Below, in pieces: positions 46,716 to 56,285 of a stretch of DNA of 64,000 bases (positions are counted from its first letter, which is position 1; each line of letters opens with the position of its first letter). Source of the stretch: Halosegnis longus. GTDB lineage: Archaea > Halobacteriota > Halobacteria > Halobacteriales > Haloarculaceae. A program made the translations under genes and the position numbers. The DNA lies in assembly GCF_009663395.1 (NCBI RefSeq), contig NZ_QKNW01000001.1, forward strand, positions 124,001 to 188,000, written 5' to 3'. Under the pieces are notes generated by a model, which saw nothing but the letters and a program-made list of their open reading frames with translations, had not been told where the DNA came from and did no database searches.

Positions 46716-49433
46716 ATGAGTGCGCGCGAGCGGCTCGCCACGCGGGAGGACATCGAGTTCGACCCCGAGCGCGTCGACATCGACGACGGCCACGTGCTCG
46801 ACCGGCTCGAACCCGAGACCCAGGAGTGGTGGCTCGACCAGTTCGGCGAGTTCGTCCCCGAGAACGGCGGCTTCTTCACCCCGCCACAGAAGGAGGCGAT
46901 TCCGCTCATCGACGAGGAGCACAACGCCCTCGTCTGTGCGCCCACCGGCTCGGGGAAGACGCTCGCCTCCTTCACCGCCATCATCGACGACCTCGTCGGC
47001 CGCGCCCGCACCGACGAGTTGGATAATTCTGTGTACTGTCTGTACGTCTCGCCGCTGAAGTCACTCGCCAACGACATCCACCGAAATCTGGCCGAGCCGC
47101 TTGCGGGCATCTCCGAGCGGTGTCCCGAGGACGTCGACGTGCGACAGGCGATTCGCCACGGCGACACCTCCGATTCCGAGCGCCAGAAGATGTTGAAGGA
47201 GACGCCGCACATCCTCAACACCACCCCAGAGACGCTCGCCATCCTGCTGAACTCGCCGAAGTTCAAGAAGAAGTTAGAGAGCGTCGAGTACGTCGTCGTC
47301 GACGAGATTCACTCGCTGGCAGAGAACAAGCGCGGGACCCACCTCTCGGTGTCGCTGGAACGACTGGAGGCGATGTGTGACACCTCGCCGACGCGCATCG
47401 GCTGTTCGGCGACGGTCGAACCCCTCGACGCGGTCGGGGAGTTCCTCGTCGGCTACGAGGACGGGGAGGCGCGCGAGTTCGAGATTGTGGATGCACGATT
47501 CGTCCGCGAGTTCGACATGGAGCTGGCGTGTCCGACCGACGACCTCATCGACACGCCTCCGGAGGTGGTGAGCGAGCGCTTCTACGACGACTTGGCGGGA
47601 CTCATCGACGACCACGAGAACACGCTCGTGTTCACGAACACGCGCTCCGGAGCCGAGCGGGTCCTCTCGAATCTGCGGGAACACCACGGCTTCGACGAGT
47701 CGGATTCGGGGTGTCACCACGGCTCGCTCTCGAAGGAACGGCGACAGGAGATCGAGGGGCGGCTGAAGGAGGGAGGCATCGACGTGGTGACCACGTCCAC
47801 GTCGCTGGAACTCGGCATCGACATGCCCCACATCGACCTCGTGGTGCAGGTCGGTTCGCCGAAATCGGTGGCGTCGCTGCTCCAGCGCGTGGGACGGGCG
47901 GGCCACCAGCTCGGCGAGACGGTCAAGGGGCGCGTGTACGCGCTCGACCGCGACGAACTCGTGGAGTGTGCCGTCATGCTGAAGAAGGCCGAAGAGGGGT
48001 TCGTCGACCGGGTGTTTCTCCCCGAGGGCGCACACGACGTGGCGACCCAACACGTCTACGGGATGGCCATCAATCAGGTGCGGCCCGAGACCGAGGTGCG
48101 AGAGATTCTCCGGTCGGCGTATCCGTACCGCGACTACGGCGACGCGGAGTTCGAGTCGCTGTTCGCGTACATGACCGGCGACTACGACGGACTGGAGGAG
48201 AAGAACGTCTACCCCAAGGTTTGGCGCGACACCAACGACCCGCCGAGCGGCGACCACCACTACGAGGAGTACGACGTCGGACAGGACCTCATCGGCAAGC
48301 GCGGCCGGATGGCACGCGTCATCTACATGACGAACCTCGGGACCATCCCCGACTCCTTCGACATCGACGTGTACGTGCGCGGCTCCGACGAGTGGGTCGG
48401 CCAACTCGACGAGGAGTATCTCGACACGCTGGAGAAGGGGGACGTGTTCGTGCTCGGCGGCTCGAACTACCAGTACAGCTACCGCCGGGGGACGAAGGCG
48501 TACGTCGACCCGACGAGCAAGGCCGCGACGGTCCCGTCGTGGTACTCCGAGCGACTCCCTCTCTCGTATGATCTCGGCCGCGAGATTCTCGACTTCCAGC
48601 GGGAGATGGTCGCCACCCTTCAAGAGGGTGGTCCGCCGGCCGTCCGCGAGTGGCTCCGTGACCTCCCGATGGACGAGAACACGGTTCGGGCGCTCGCCCG
48701 GATGTACGACGAACAGCTCCGGTACGCGGGACCGGCGTCTGTCTCGACGCACGACCGGCTGGCCGTCGAGGTGGCGTTAGACCGCGACGAGTACCGCCGC
48801 CACTACCACGTCCACTCGGCGTACGGCCGGCGGTTCAACGACGGGCTGTCGCGGCTGCTCGCCTATCACGTCGCCCAGCAGACGAACGCGAACGTCCAGC
48901 TCGCGGTCGCGGACAACGGCTTCACGCTCACGCTCCCGCTGAACCGGAAGGTCGACCTCCGGCGCATTATCGAGGGAATCGACCCCTCGGAGATACGCGA
49001 GGACCTCCGGGCGAGTCTCGACGGCTCGGACCTGCTCAAGCGCTACTTCCGTATCAACGCCACGCGGTCGCTCATGATTCTGAAGCGGTACAAGGGCCAC
49101 GAGAAGACCGCCGCCCAACAGCAGGTCTCCTCGGAGATGCTGCTGTCGTTCGCGCAAGAGCTCGAGAACTTCGCCGTCATGGAGGAGACGTACCGCGAGA
49201 TTCTGGAGGACAAGCTCAACGTCGCCGCGCTGGAGGACGTGCTCGCGTCGGTGTCGGACGGCGAGCTGGAAGTGGCGACCCAGACGGTCGATTCCCCCTC
49301 GCCGCGGGCGTTCGGGCTGGCGACGCTGATGGCCAGTGACGTGGTGTTGGCTGAAGACGAGTCGGCGGTGCTACAGGAGTTCCACGCCCGCGTGCTGGAG
49401 GAAATCGGCGACGACGCGACGGTCCACGACTAA
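46716..49433 (+). CDS. Lhr-type DEAD/DEAH-box helicase
   Basis: 905 residues from ATG at 46716. Helicase core: FTPPQKEAIPLI (Q-like), CAPTGSGKT (motif I), VVDEIHSLAENKRGTHLS (motif II DEIH), CSATVEP (III), then STSLELGIDMPHIDLVVQVGSPKSVASLLQRVGRAGH (IV-VI; shown as separated motifs). The C-terminal 430 residues include the winged-helix and Lhr-specific domains (conserved HVHSAYGRRFND region). Archaeal Lhr proteins unwind DNA or RNA and are linked to repair or RNA metabolism. Faces the RNase Z-like gene across a divergent promoter region. Confidence 0.92.
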   Translation: MSARERLATREDIEFDPERVDIDDGHVLDRLEPETQEWWLDQFGEFVPENGGFFTPPQKEAIPLIDEEHNALVCAPTGSGKTLASFTAIIDDLVGRARTDELDNSVYCLYVSPLKSLANDIHRNLAEPLAGISERCPEDVDVRQAIRHGDTSDSERQKMLKETPHILNTTPETLAILLNSPKFKKKLESVEYVVVDEIHSLAENKRGTHLSVSLERLEAMCDTSPTRIGCSATVEPLDAVGEFLVGYEDGEAREFEIVDARFVREFDMELACPTDDLIDTPPEVVSERFYDDLAGLIDDHENTLVFTNTRSGAERVLSNLREHHGFDESDSGCHHGSLSKERRQEIEGRLKEGGIDVVTTSTSLELGIDMPHIDLVVQVGSPKSVASLLQRVGRAGHQLGETVKGRVYALDRDELVECAVMLKKAEEGFVDRVFLPEGAHDVATQHVYGMAINQVRPETEVREILRSAYPYRDYGDAEFESLFAYMTGDYDGLEEKNVYPKVWRDTNDPPSGDHHYEEYDVGQDLIGKRGRMARVIYMTNLGTIPDSFDIDVYVRGSDEWVGQLDEEYLDTLEKGDVFVLGGSNYQYSYRRGTKAYVDPTSKAATVPSWYSERLPLSYDLGREILDFQREMVATLQEGGPPAVREWLRDLPMDENTVRALARMYDEQLRYAGPASVSTHDRLAVEVALDRDEYRRHYHVHSAYGRRFNDGLSRLLAYHVAQQTNANVQLAVADNGFTLTLPLNRKVDLRRIIEGIDPSEIREDLRASLDGSDLLKRYFRINATRSLMILKRYKGHEKTAAQQQVSSEMLLSFAQELENFAVMEETYREILEDKLNVAALEDVLASVSDGELEVATQTVDSPSPRAFGLATLMASDVVLAEDESAVLQEFHARVLEEIGDDATVHD

Positions 49434-49609
49434 CCGCGGATGCCGTAGTAGCCGGCGACGACCCCGACCGTCGCCGGGATGATGATGACGGAGACCGCGT
49501 TGAGCAGGCTGACGTTCGGGTCCGCGTAGAGGAGCTGCCACCCCCACGTCGTCGCGGTAATCGAGACGACGGCGAGCGACAGGAGCAACAGCCGCCGTCC
49601 CGTCCCCAT
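49430..49609 (-). CDS. Small two-helix membrane protein
   Basis: 59 residues from ATG at 49609 (a start at 49642 is possible). Starts MGTGRRLLLLSLAVVS; two hydrophobic helices with a short loop containing YADPNV, ending in a GYYGIRG tail. The 3' end overlaps the Lhr gene end by 4 bases convergently. A TATA-like GTTAATT lies about 36 bases upstream. No family recognised. Confidence 0.6.
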   Translation of the reverse strand: MGTGRRLLLLSLAVVSITATTWGWQLLYADPNVSLLNAVSVIIIPATVGVVAGYYGIRG

Positions 49610-49667
49610 GTCCACGCGGTTCACACTGGAGCTACGTCTCACTCGAATTAACCTTTTTCCGACGGCG

Positions 49668-52349
49668 TCACGCGCGTGCCCAGTCGAGCAGGCGGTCGTA
49701 AAACGGCTCGCTCGCCAGCGTCTCGGCGTCGCCGACGAGCGCGAGCGCCTTCTTCGCCCGCGTCAGCGCGACGTTCATCCGGCGGGTGTCCTCGAAGATG
49801 GGACCGTCGAAGCCGCCCGTCGCGACGAAGGAGATGACGATGACCTCCGTTGCCGACCCCTGAAACCGGTCGACGGTGTCGACGGTCGTATCCGGGAGCC
49901 GCTTCGACAGTTCGGCGACCTGTGCCCGGAACGGCGCGATGACGCCGATTTCCGAGCGCGGAACGCCCGCCGCGACGTACGACTCCACGATGTCGGCGAC
50001 GCGGTCCGCTTCGGTGCGGTTCGTGTTCCCCGTCTGCTCGCCGTCGGGGTCGACGAACGCCACCTGTTCGCGGAGTTCGGGGGGCAGGTCGTCGGTGTCG
50101 ACGCCGATGTCGGCGAGCGTCTGGCCGGCGACCTCGGGGGTCGCCGGGCGCAGTTGCCCGTCGTAGAACTCCCGTGAGGAGAACCACTGAATCTGTTGTG
50201 CCATCCGGTACTGGCGGTCGAGCAGCACGCCGGCCTCTGGAGCCTGCTCGATGAGTCGCTCGAACAGCGAGGTCTGGAGGTCGTTTTCCGCCCGCACGAC
50301 GGGCGGGAGCTGTTGGTGGTCGCCAACGAGCACGAACCGGTCGGCGCGGTTGACGGCGGCGAGCGTCCCCGGTTCGGTGAGTTGGCCGGCTTCGTCGACG
50401 ACGGCCACGTCGAACTCCTGTTCGCGGACGGCGCGACTCCCGCAGGAGGCGGTCGTCGCGGCGACCACCTGCGCGTCGGCGAGCGTGCCGGTCACCTCCT
50501 TCGGGTCGCCGGTCGTCGCGAGCCGTTTGTCCTGCATGTCGGCGCGGACGCCCGACTCGGTGCCCACGCGGACGAACGACTCGAAGCCCTGCTCGCGGAG
50601 CGCTTCGAGCGCGTTGTCGACCGCGCGATTCGTGAACGCGCTCAGAAGGACGCGCTGGCCGTCGGCGACGAGGGCACGGACCGTCTGGGCGAGGGTGTAG
50701 GTCTTACCCGTTCCCGGTGGACCGTGGACGAGCGCGAAGTCGTCGGCGCGCACGGCCTTGTTGACGGCCGCGTCCTGTGCGTCGTTGTTGTCGATGTAGG
50801 TGCGTTCGGGCCCGGAGAACTCCGGCGGGCGCTGTCCGAACAGCACGTCCTTCTCGTCGGGGTCGCCCTTCAGAATCGCGTCGTGGAGGGCGGCGAGCTG
50901 ACGGGCGACGTTGAGTTCCGAGGGGTACACGTCGAGCCGCCGGAGGTCGAACGGTTCGTCGGCCGTGACGACCACCTCGTCGTCCAATCGCTGGATGCGC
51001 GCGAGTTCGGCCGTTCCCCGGGTCGGGTGGCCGTCGCTCGCGAGCGCGATATCGCCCTCGCGCAGCTTCGACACTGCCTCCGAGGTTCGGCGCGCGCGCA
51101 GTTCCCACGAGCCGTCGGGGCGTTCCGTCCGGCCGACCGGGTCGAGGTCGACGAGCGCGCGGTCGTCGTCGGCGCGTTCGGCCGCCGTCTGTTCCCACAG
51201 CTTCCGGTACTCGGCGTGGACCTCGCGGCGCTCCTCTTCGAGCGCGCGATAGAACCGGTCGAAGTAGTCGCGCTCGTGGTCGGGGACCGGCGTTCCAATC
51301 TGGCCGGCCTTCGACTCCTGGTCCAAGCGGCCGGAGACGACCATGCAGGTGTCCTGCTCGAAGCAGTACTCACAGACTGCGTCGGCCTCGTAGCCGGTCG
51401 GCACGTCGAAGTCGTGTTCCATCGCGGCGATTTCGTTGCGCTGGCGGACGACGTACTTCAGGAGGCCGACGCCCATGGAGAACTCCTTGGCCGGCGAGAG
51501 GTCGCCGTTCTCCTCCGTGCGGTCGAGGGCGTTGTTCTTGGTGTACAGCAGCGTGCCCGTGTCGGGGGCCGCCGCGCCGATGCTCGTTCCCTCGCGGCGA
51601 GCCTCGTGTTCCCCGAGCACGAGCGCGTAGCAGGCTGCCTGCACCTTGTCGTGAAAGCGGGGGTCGCGCTTGAGATTCTTTCCGGTCTTGAGTTCGACGG
51701 GCATCCCGCGGCGAACCGCGTCCGCCCGGCCCTTGATGCCGAACGTCTCCGAGAGCAGCGTCTGCTCTGAACGCCACTCGTCTTCCTCCGTGAGCGTCCC
51801 TTGCGCGAGCCACCCCTCGATAGCGCCGGCGTTCTGTCGCACCTCCTCGGCGACGGCGTCGCGCTCCTTCTCGAGCAGGCCGATATCGAGTCCGGCCTCG
51901 GCGACCCGCTCCTCGATGGACTCGTCGAGGTCGTGTCCCCGCAACAGGTCGCCGAACACCTCGTGGACGACGGTCCCGCGCACGACCGGGTACGCGAGCG
52001 GGGTCGCGGACAGCTTGTTCAGGTAGTACATCCGCGGACACTGGACCCACGCGCGCACGTCGGTCACGTCCACGAGGAAATCCGGATTCACGACGACGAA
52101 GGTGTCACGGCCGGTGGCGTACTGCGTCTCGCCCTGGTACTCGCGCTCGTCGGGGTCGACGACGAGCAGGTCCATCCCGGCTTCGAGCACGGCGGCCGTC
52201 TCGGTCCACTTCCCCCACAGCGTGACCGTGACCGGGTCGCGTGTTCCCCCTTCGGGGCGAATCTCCACCTCGGCGAGCTCGCCGGTCCCGTTCGGGGTGT
52301 CGACTGTCCGTGGCTCCTCGCAGGCGACGACGGGACCGCGAATGTTCAC
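49668..52349 (-). CDS. Dna2-like RecB-type nuclease/helicase
   Basis: 893 residues from GTG at 52349. Residues 1-~380: OB-like start, cysteine CPRMYYL, a PD-(D/E)xK nuclease motif near GIKGRADAVRRGMPVELKTG, and CEYCFEQDTC, four Fe-S-type cysteines as in Dna2/AddB/Cas4 nucleases. Residues ~500-893: superfamily 1 helicase with GPPGTGKT (motif I), VVDEAGQ (II), VLVGDHQQLPPVV (III), DTVDRFQGSATEVIV and MNVALTRAKKAL (V-VI). Likely processes DNA flaps or broken ends. Upstream frame is rejected: it lies opposite the next gene. Confidence 0.9.
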   Translation of the reverse strand: MNIRGPVVACEEPRTVDTPNGTGELAEVEIRPEGGTRDPVTVTLWGKWTETAAVLEAGMDLLVVDPDEREYQGETQYATGRDTFVVVNPDFLVDVTDVRAWVQCPRMYYLNKLSATPLAYPVVRGTVVHEVFGDLLRGHDLDESIEERVAEAGLDIGLLEKERDAVAEEVRQNAGAIEGWLAQGTLTEEDEWRSEQTLLSETFGIKGRADAVRRGMPVELKTGKNLKRDPRFHDKVQAACYALVLGEHEARREGTSIGAAAPDTGTLLYTKNNALDRTEENGDLSPAKEFSMGVGLLKYVVRQRNEIAAMEHDFDVPTGYEADAVCEYCFEQDTCMVVSGRLDQESKAGQIGTPVPDHERDYFDRFYRALEEERREVHAEYRKLWEQTAAERADDDRALVDLDPVGRTERPDGSWELRARRTSEAVSKLREGDIALASDGHPTRGTAELARIQRLDDEVVVTADEPFDLRRLDVYPSELNVARQLAALHDAILKGDPDEKDVLFGQRPPEFSGPERTYIDNNDAQDAAVNKAVRADDFALVHGPPGTGKTYTLAQTVRALVADGQRVLLSAFTNRAVDNALEALREQGFESFVRVGTESGVRADMQDKRLATTGDPKEVTGTLADAQVVAATTASCGSRAVREQEFDVAVVDEAGQLTEPGTLAAVNRADRFVLVGDHQQLPPVVRAENDLQTSLFERLIEQAPEAGVLLDRQYRMAQQIQWFSSREFYDGQLRPATPEVAGQTLADIGVDTDDLPPELREQVAFVDPDGEQTGNTNRTEADRVADIVESYVAAGVPRSEIGVIAPFRAQVAELSKRLPDTTVDTVDRFQGSATEVIVISFVATGGFDGPIFEDTRRMNVALTRAKKALALVGDAETLASEPFYDRLLDWARA

Positions 52350-52428
52350 GGCCGAAGGTGGCTCGCGCTGTGAAAAACGCTGTCGGTCGACCCGGTTCGT
52401 TAAGCCCTGTCGCGAGTAGAGTCGACGT

Positions 52429-53043
52429 ATGGAGTATCTCGCCTTCGCGCTGGCGTGGCCCCGGTTCATCGACAAGCCGCTTCGCGAGGCGAAACGCGAG
52501 GCGCTCACCGACCACGTCGCCCCGCTGTTCGACGCGCTCGAACTCGACGGCGACATCGAACACTGGTCACACAGCTTCTGGGGCGGTGACGAACTCGGGA
52601 CGAAGGTGATTCGCGTCGTCGCCGCGAGCGACGACCCCGAACACGCCGCCGCACAGACCCGGGCCGCCCTGACGAGCTACGACTCCGAACACTACCGCAT
52701 CGAGGCCCCTCACGAGCCGGAGCGATTCCGCGCCTTCTGGGGAGACGGTCTCGACACGTGGCTGGAGGCGCGGGCGCGACTGTCGTCGCTGTCGGTCGCG
52801 GCTATCGAGGAGGAACTCGGCAAGCCGCTCGCGTGGCACGCCCGACAGAACCGGCCGGGCCACATCTGGGCGAACCAGCTCGGTCTGACCTACATGGACG
52901 AGGCGTCGGTGTACGCTCGCCTCGCCGACGGCTATCTCGAACAGCTCCCGCTGGAGAACGCCGACGAGGAGACGAAGGCCGCGATGGCGAAGGTACGCGA
53001 CCACCTCGGCGAAGCAATCGACGGGCTACCGGAGCTGGGTTAA
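52429..53043 (+). CDS. Haloarchaeal protein of unknown function
   Basis: 204 residues from ATG at 52429. MEYLAFALAWPRFIDKPL start, alternating alpha/beta with WSHSFWGGDELGTKVIRVVA, then a helical middle and a conserved-looking HARQNRPGHIWANQLGL segment. No cofactor motif. Divergent from the Dna2-like gene and overlapping by 4 bases (53040-53043) the small convergent membrane gene. Confidence 0.72.
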   Translation: MEYLAFALAWPRFIDKPLREAKREALTDHVAPLFDALELDGDIEHWSHSFWGGDELGTKVIRVVAASDDPEHAAAQTRAALTSYDSEHYRIEAPHEPERFRAFWGDGLDTWLEARARLSSLSVAAIEEELGKPLAWHARQNRPGHIWANQLGLTYMDEASVYARLADGYLEQLPLENADEETKAAMAKVRDHLGEAIDGLPELG

Positions 53044-53192
53044 CGCCACTCGTACACCCACCAGCTGAGTCCCAACAGCAGGACGCCGAAGCCGAGCGTC
53101 GTCGTCGCCGGCTCGGGGAAGATGACGAGTGCAGCGCCCGCGGCGATGAGCGTCGACGGTGCGAGTTCGCCGGTGTACCCTCGTGGTGCCAT
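53040..53192 (-). CDS. 50-residue two-helix membrane protein
   Basis: ATG at 53192 to stop at 53040-53042. Starts MAPRGYTGELAPSTLIAAGA; two short hydrophobic helices separated by PEPATTT and a C-terminal LSWWVYEWR. Composition and a stop/start arrangement like real genes in this window support it. Small haloarchaeal membrane proteins with WWVYEWR ends are known to me only in outline; no function. Confidence 0.6.
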   Translation of the reverse strand: MAPRGYTGELAPSTLIAAGAALVIFPEPATTTLGFGVLLLGLSWWVYEWR

Positions 53193-53274
53193 GTTCGAGC
53201 GGGCGGACGCGAGCCTGAAAATAGTGTGTGGGGGAGGCCGCGAGGATTATGGGTCCCCCGTTCCAAACTCGGGC

Positions 53275-53727
53275 ATGTACACTGGGCAGACGGAACAGCC
53301 CTGCTGTCTCTGTGACGACCCCGAGACGGCCCACCGTATCGATATCTTCCCGCGGGCCGTCCAACTACTGAAAAACAGCGGCCCAATCGCGTGGCGCGAC
53401 ATCGAGGGCGAAGTCTCCTTGCACTTCTGTGAGAGCGACTGGGAGGTCGTCCGCGAACTCGTCTTGGAGATGGGGATGCTCCCCCTGGGACGGTGTAACG
53501 CCGCCCGCGCGTCGATGGTGTTCCGCGAGGACTTCGAGGCGCTGCTCAACGACGTGCGCGACGAACCGAACCAGACGCCGCTGGAGCGTCGCAAGCGCGA
53601 GCAGGCCGAGGAACACGTCGCAGAGTACCCCGATAGCAACGTCAGCGAGCGCGACCTCGTGGAGGCGCGGATCATCCTCGATGCGCTCAAAGAGTTGGGC
53701 GTAGACGAACAGCGCGCCGAGCCGTAG
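53275..53727 (+). CDS. Haloarchaeal protein with an N-terminal cysteine cluster
   Basis: 150 residues from ATG at 53275. CCLCDDPETAHR near residues 11-14 and a later HFCESDWEVVRE (C near 49) could build a zinc site. The middle is helical (VVRELVLEMGMLP) and the C-terminus is charged (KREQAEEHVAEYPDSN). No family recognised. The next module, vapBC, starts 114 bases downstream in the same direction but has its own promoter. Confidence 0.7.
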   Translation: MYTGQTEQPCCLCDDPETAHRIDIFPRAVQLLKNSGPIAWRDIEGEVSLHFCESDWEVVRELVLEMGMLPLGRCNAARASMVFREDFEALLNDVRDEPNQTPLERRKREQAEEHVAEYPDSNVSERDLVEARIILDALKELGVDEQRAEP

Positions 53728-53799
53728 CGTTCGTCGTTATCGAGAGATCACAGACGCGAAGTCGGAGGAAGATGAGCAAGTAGTTCCACAGAAGCGAGA

Positions 53800-53832
53800 T
53801 ATGTGGTAAAGATACTTATTTCGTGACACATA
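53800..53832 (+). promoter_or_regulatory. vapBC promoter with flanking inverted repeat
   Basis: TATA-like TACTTATT at 53813-53820 lies about 26 bases before the vapB ATG at 53842. It is flanked symmetrically by TATGTG (53800-53805) and CACATA (53827-53832). A 6-bp inverted repeat around a TATA box is the expected layout of an autoregulated toxin-antitoxin operator; binding is inferred. Confidence 0.55.
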
Positions 53833-53841
53833 ACCACGAGT

Positions 53842-54117
53842 ATGTCAGTGGAAACCGACGCGAACGGTCGCCTGTATCTCTCCTCGGAGATGCGCGAAAA
53901 GTACGGCGAGCGGTTTCACATCGTCGAGTACGAGGATAGAATCGAACTCATTCCGATTGATGACGACCCGCTGGAGGCAGTTCGTGAGGCTGCAGGCGAC
54001 GCGTTCGACGACAAGTCGGTGGAGACCCTCCGCCGAGAGGCACGCGAACAGGCGGCCGAAGACGCCACAGCAGGCTTCGAGCGCGAGCGCGACGAGTCCA
54101 GTGAGGGCGAGTCGTGA
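53842..54117 (+). CDS. AbrB-family antitoxin (VapB-like)
   Basis: 91 residues. The start VETDANGRLYLSSEMREKYG followed by FHIVEYEDRIELIPID is a swapped-hairpin AbrB DNA-binding domain (residues about 4-40). The rest is an acidic helical tail that would wrap the toxin (ARREAREQ-like). Its stop overlaps the GTG of the toxin by 4 bases, the typical vapBC layout. Likely represses its own operon. Confidence 0.87.
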   Translation: MSVETDANGRLYLSSEMREKYGERFHIVEYEDRIELIPIDDDPLEAVREAAGDAFDDKSVETLRREAREQAAEDATAGFERERDESSEGES

Positions 54118-54494
54118 CGACGTACGTCGAAACAGATGTTGTGTTGGCACTCACCAAGGAGTCAGACTGGCTCAAGGAGCAAGCAGAACAGGCACTCGAC
54201 GAATACGACCTCGTTACGGCTCCGTACACGTATCTCGAACTGCTCCTCATCCACGAACGCCACGAGTACGATTACACCGCGTTGATATCGAATATGCTTG
54301 AACTGGTTCCGGTCAACAGCGATGAAGACCACCAAGTCGTCCTGAAGGCTGTTCGCTACTTCGAGGAAGGGATGACAGCGTTCGACGCGTTCCACGCGGC
54401 GACGGCCGAGGGTCACGGCTATCGGATTCTCGGCTCGGACAGCGCCTACGACGATATTGACGTGGAACGAATACCACTAGAGCCAGACGGATAG
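54114..54494 (+). CDS. PIN-domain toxin (VapC-like ribonuclease)
   Basis: 126 residues from GTG at 54114. PIN-domain acidic residues: MTTYVETDVVLAL (D near 8), YLELLLI (E near 42), GMTAFDAFHAAT (D near 98) and GSDSAYDDI (D near 114). Predicted Mg2+-dependent endoribonuclease acting on RNA in translation. Base composition is slightly more AT-rich than neighbours, consistent with a mobile module. Convergent with moaA. Confidence 0.9.
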   Translation: MTTYVETDVVLALTKESDWLKEQAEQALDEYDLVTAPYTYLELLLIHERHEYDYTALISNMLELVPVNSDEDHQVVLKAVRYFEEGMTAFDAFHAATAEGHGYRILGSDSAYDDIDVERIPLEPDG

Positions 54495-55472
54495 TCAGTC
54501 CGCAGTCCCGGTCTCCAGATACGCCTCGTTCACGGTCCACTCGCCGTCCTCCTCGACCAGATACTCGCCGTAGTAGGGAACGCGATTGGCGACCGTCTCG
54601 CGGAACGTCTCGCGCATCTCGGCGTTCGTCTCGCCGAGCGGCCGGTGGTCGTCGTGGCGGTTGAGACACCCCTTGAGCTTGCCGTCGTGGGTGACGCGCA
54701 CCCGGTGGCAGTTAGCACAGAAGTCGCGGTTCCCGACGGGGTCGACGATTTCGACGAGTCCTTCGTCGCTCTCTCCGTCGATATGGTAGCGCCGGCGGTC
54801 GTGCATCTCGCGGTGTTCGACGCGGGCGGCTTGCTCTTCGAGCCAGTCGTGCACCCGGTCGATGTCGATTGCCCACTCGGGGTGCCCGGCAATTTCGGGC
54901 ATATACTCGATGAGCTGGAGCCGAAGCCCGTCCGTGTTCGCCACGCGGTCGACCATCTCGGGGACGTAGCCGGCCGTCTGCTCGAAGACCACCATGTTCA
55001 GCTTCACGGGCGCGAGTCCGGCATCGAGCGCCGCGTCGACGCCGTCGATGACCGACTCGTAGGCTCCAGACTGCGTGAGTTCGCGGAAGGCGTCGGGGTC
55101 GAGCGTGTCCTGTGAGATGTTGACCCGCGAAAGTCCGGCCTCGCGGAGCGTCTCTGCCCGGCCGGGGAGAAAGGTCCCGTTCGTCGTGAGCGAGGTCGTC
55201 ATCGAGTCGGGGGTCCGGCGGACGATTTCCTCCAGGTCACGCCGGAGCATCGGCTCGCCGCCGGTGAACTTCACCGAGTCGATGCCGAACTCGGCGGCGA
55301 CTTCGAGGGTCCGGACGACCGCGTCGGTGCTCATTTCGGCGTCGCTGGGGTCGAGGGGGCCGCGCGTGTCACCGAGTCCTTCGTTGTGACAGTAAACGCA
55401 GTCGAAGTTACACCGGTCGGTGAGCGAGACGCGGAGTCCGGATACCTCGCGGTCGAAATCGTCCGACAACAC
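54495..55472 (-). CDS. moaA: GTP 3',8-cyclase MoaA
   Basis: 325 residues from GTG at 55472. Radical [19 protein letters not shown] (C-x3-C-x2-C), [26 protein letters not shown]; second [4Fe-4S] site [19 protein letters not shown]. Converts GTP to 3',8-cyclo-7,8-dihydro-GTP in molybdenum cofactor synthesis. The C-terminus ends ETGTAD without the Gly-Gly pair used by many bacterial MoaA. Upstream spacer of 40 bases to psmA. Confidence 0.93.
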   Translation of the reverse strand: MLSDDFDREVSGLRVSLTDRCNFDCVYCHNEGLGDTRGPLDPSDAEMSTDAVVRTLEVAAEFGIDSVKFTGGEPMLRRDLEEIVRRTPDSMTTSLTTNGTFLPGRAETLREAGLSRVNISQDTLDPDAFRELTQSGAYESVIDGVDAALDAGLAPVKLNMVVFEQTAGYVPEMVDRVANTDGLRLQLIEYMPEIAGHPEWAIDIDRVHDWLEEQAARVEHREMHDRRRYHIDGESDEGLVEIVDPVGNRDFCANCHRVRVTHDGKLKGCLNRHDDHRPLGETNAEMRETFRETVANRVPYYGEYLVEEDGEWTVNEAYLETGTAD

Positions 55473-55512
55473 GGACGCAGAAAGTGGTGGGAGCTACTTA
55501 GCTTCGCCGTCG

Positions 55513-56283
55513 TTACTCCTCGTCGTCCTCGTCGCTCTCCTCGTCGGGCGCGAGACCGTTCCCCTCAATCATCTCGTGGAGTTCGGCGTCCGATACGGAG
55601 CGGAACCCGTCGCCGCTCACGATAGATGCGCTCATGCCCTCGGATTCGAGACCGCCCTCGCTGGCGTCTTCGAGCGCGTGGAGCGCGAGTTCGAGCGCGC
55701 CGTCGGCGTCGGTGTCGCCCTCGTACTCGGCCTCGAGATACCCCTGAATCTTCTCGGAGTTCCCCCCGATGGCGACGGCCTCCCACTCGTACGGGGTGCC
55801 GGACGGGTCGGTCTCGAACAGGTGCGGGCTGCCGTCCTCGTCGATACCGCCGACGAGCAGGGCCGCGCCGAACGGGCGCGCGCCGCCGGCCTGGGTGTAC
55901 TCCTGAATGTAGCCCGTAATCTCCTTCGTCAGCGCCTCGATACCGGCGTCTTCACCGAATCGGAGCCGCTCGACCTGCGCCTGTCGGCGCGCAACGTCGA
56001 CGAGCTGGCGGGCGTCGGCGACGTGACCGGCGCTCGCGACGCCGACGTGGTCATCGACTTTGTGAATCTTCTCGATACTGTCTGCGACCTGTAGCGACGA
56101 GCGGAGCCGCCCGCTGGCGACGAAGACGACACCCGCGTCGTCGTCGTTCTCGTAGCGGATACCGATGCTCGGCGAGCCGCGCTTGATTGCTTCACGCGCG
56201 TACTCGACCTGATACAGTCGCCCGTCGGGGCTGAAGATGTTCGTCCCGCGGTCGTACGCCTGCTGTTGTGAGTTTCCTTGCAT
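55513..56283 (-). CDS. psmA: Proteasome alpha subunit
   Basis: 256 residues. AYDRGTNIFSPDGRLYQVEYA start and AREAIKRGSPSIGIRYE are the alpha-subunit hallmarks; central RLRSSLQVADSIEKI, then a long acidic C-terminus ending in ESDEDDEE. Forms the outer rings of the 20S core. RGSPSIGI replaces the usual RGTTAIGI. Lies 2 bases downstream of psmB, so alpha and beta are made from one operon. Start is the ATG adjacent to psmB stop. Confidence 0.95.
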   Translation of the reverse strand: MQGNSQQQAYDRGTNIFSPDGRLYQVEYAREAIKRGSPSIGIRYENDDDAGVVFVASGRLRSSLQVADSIEKIHKVDDHVGVASAGHVADARQLVDVARRQAQVERLRFGEDAGIEALTKEITGYIQEYTQAGGARPFGAALLVGGIDEDGSPHLFETDPSGTPYEWEAVAIGGNSEKIQGYLEAEYEGDTDADGALELALHALEDASEGGLESEGMSASIVSGDGFRSVSDAELHEMIEGNGLAPDEESDEDDEE

Positions 56284-56285
56284 GA

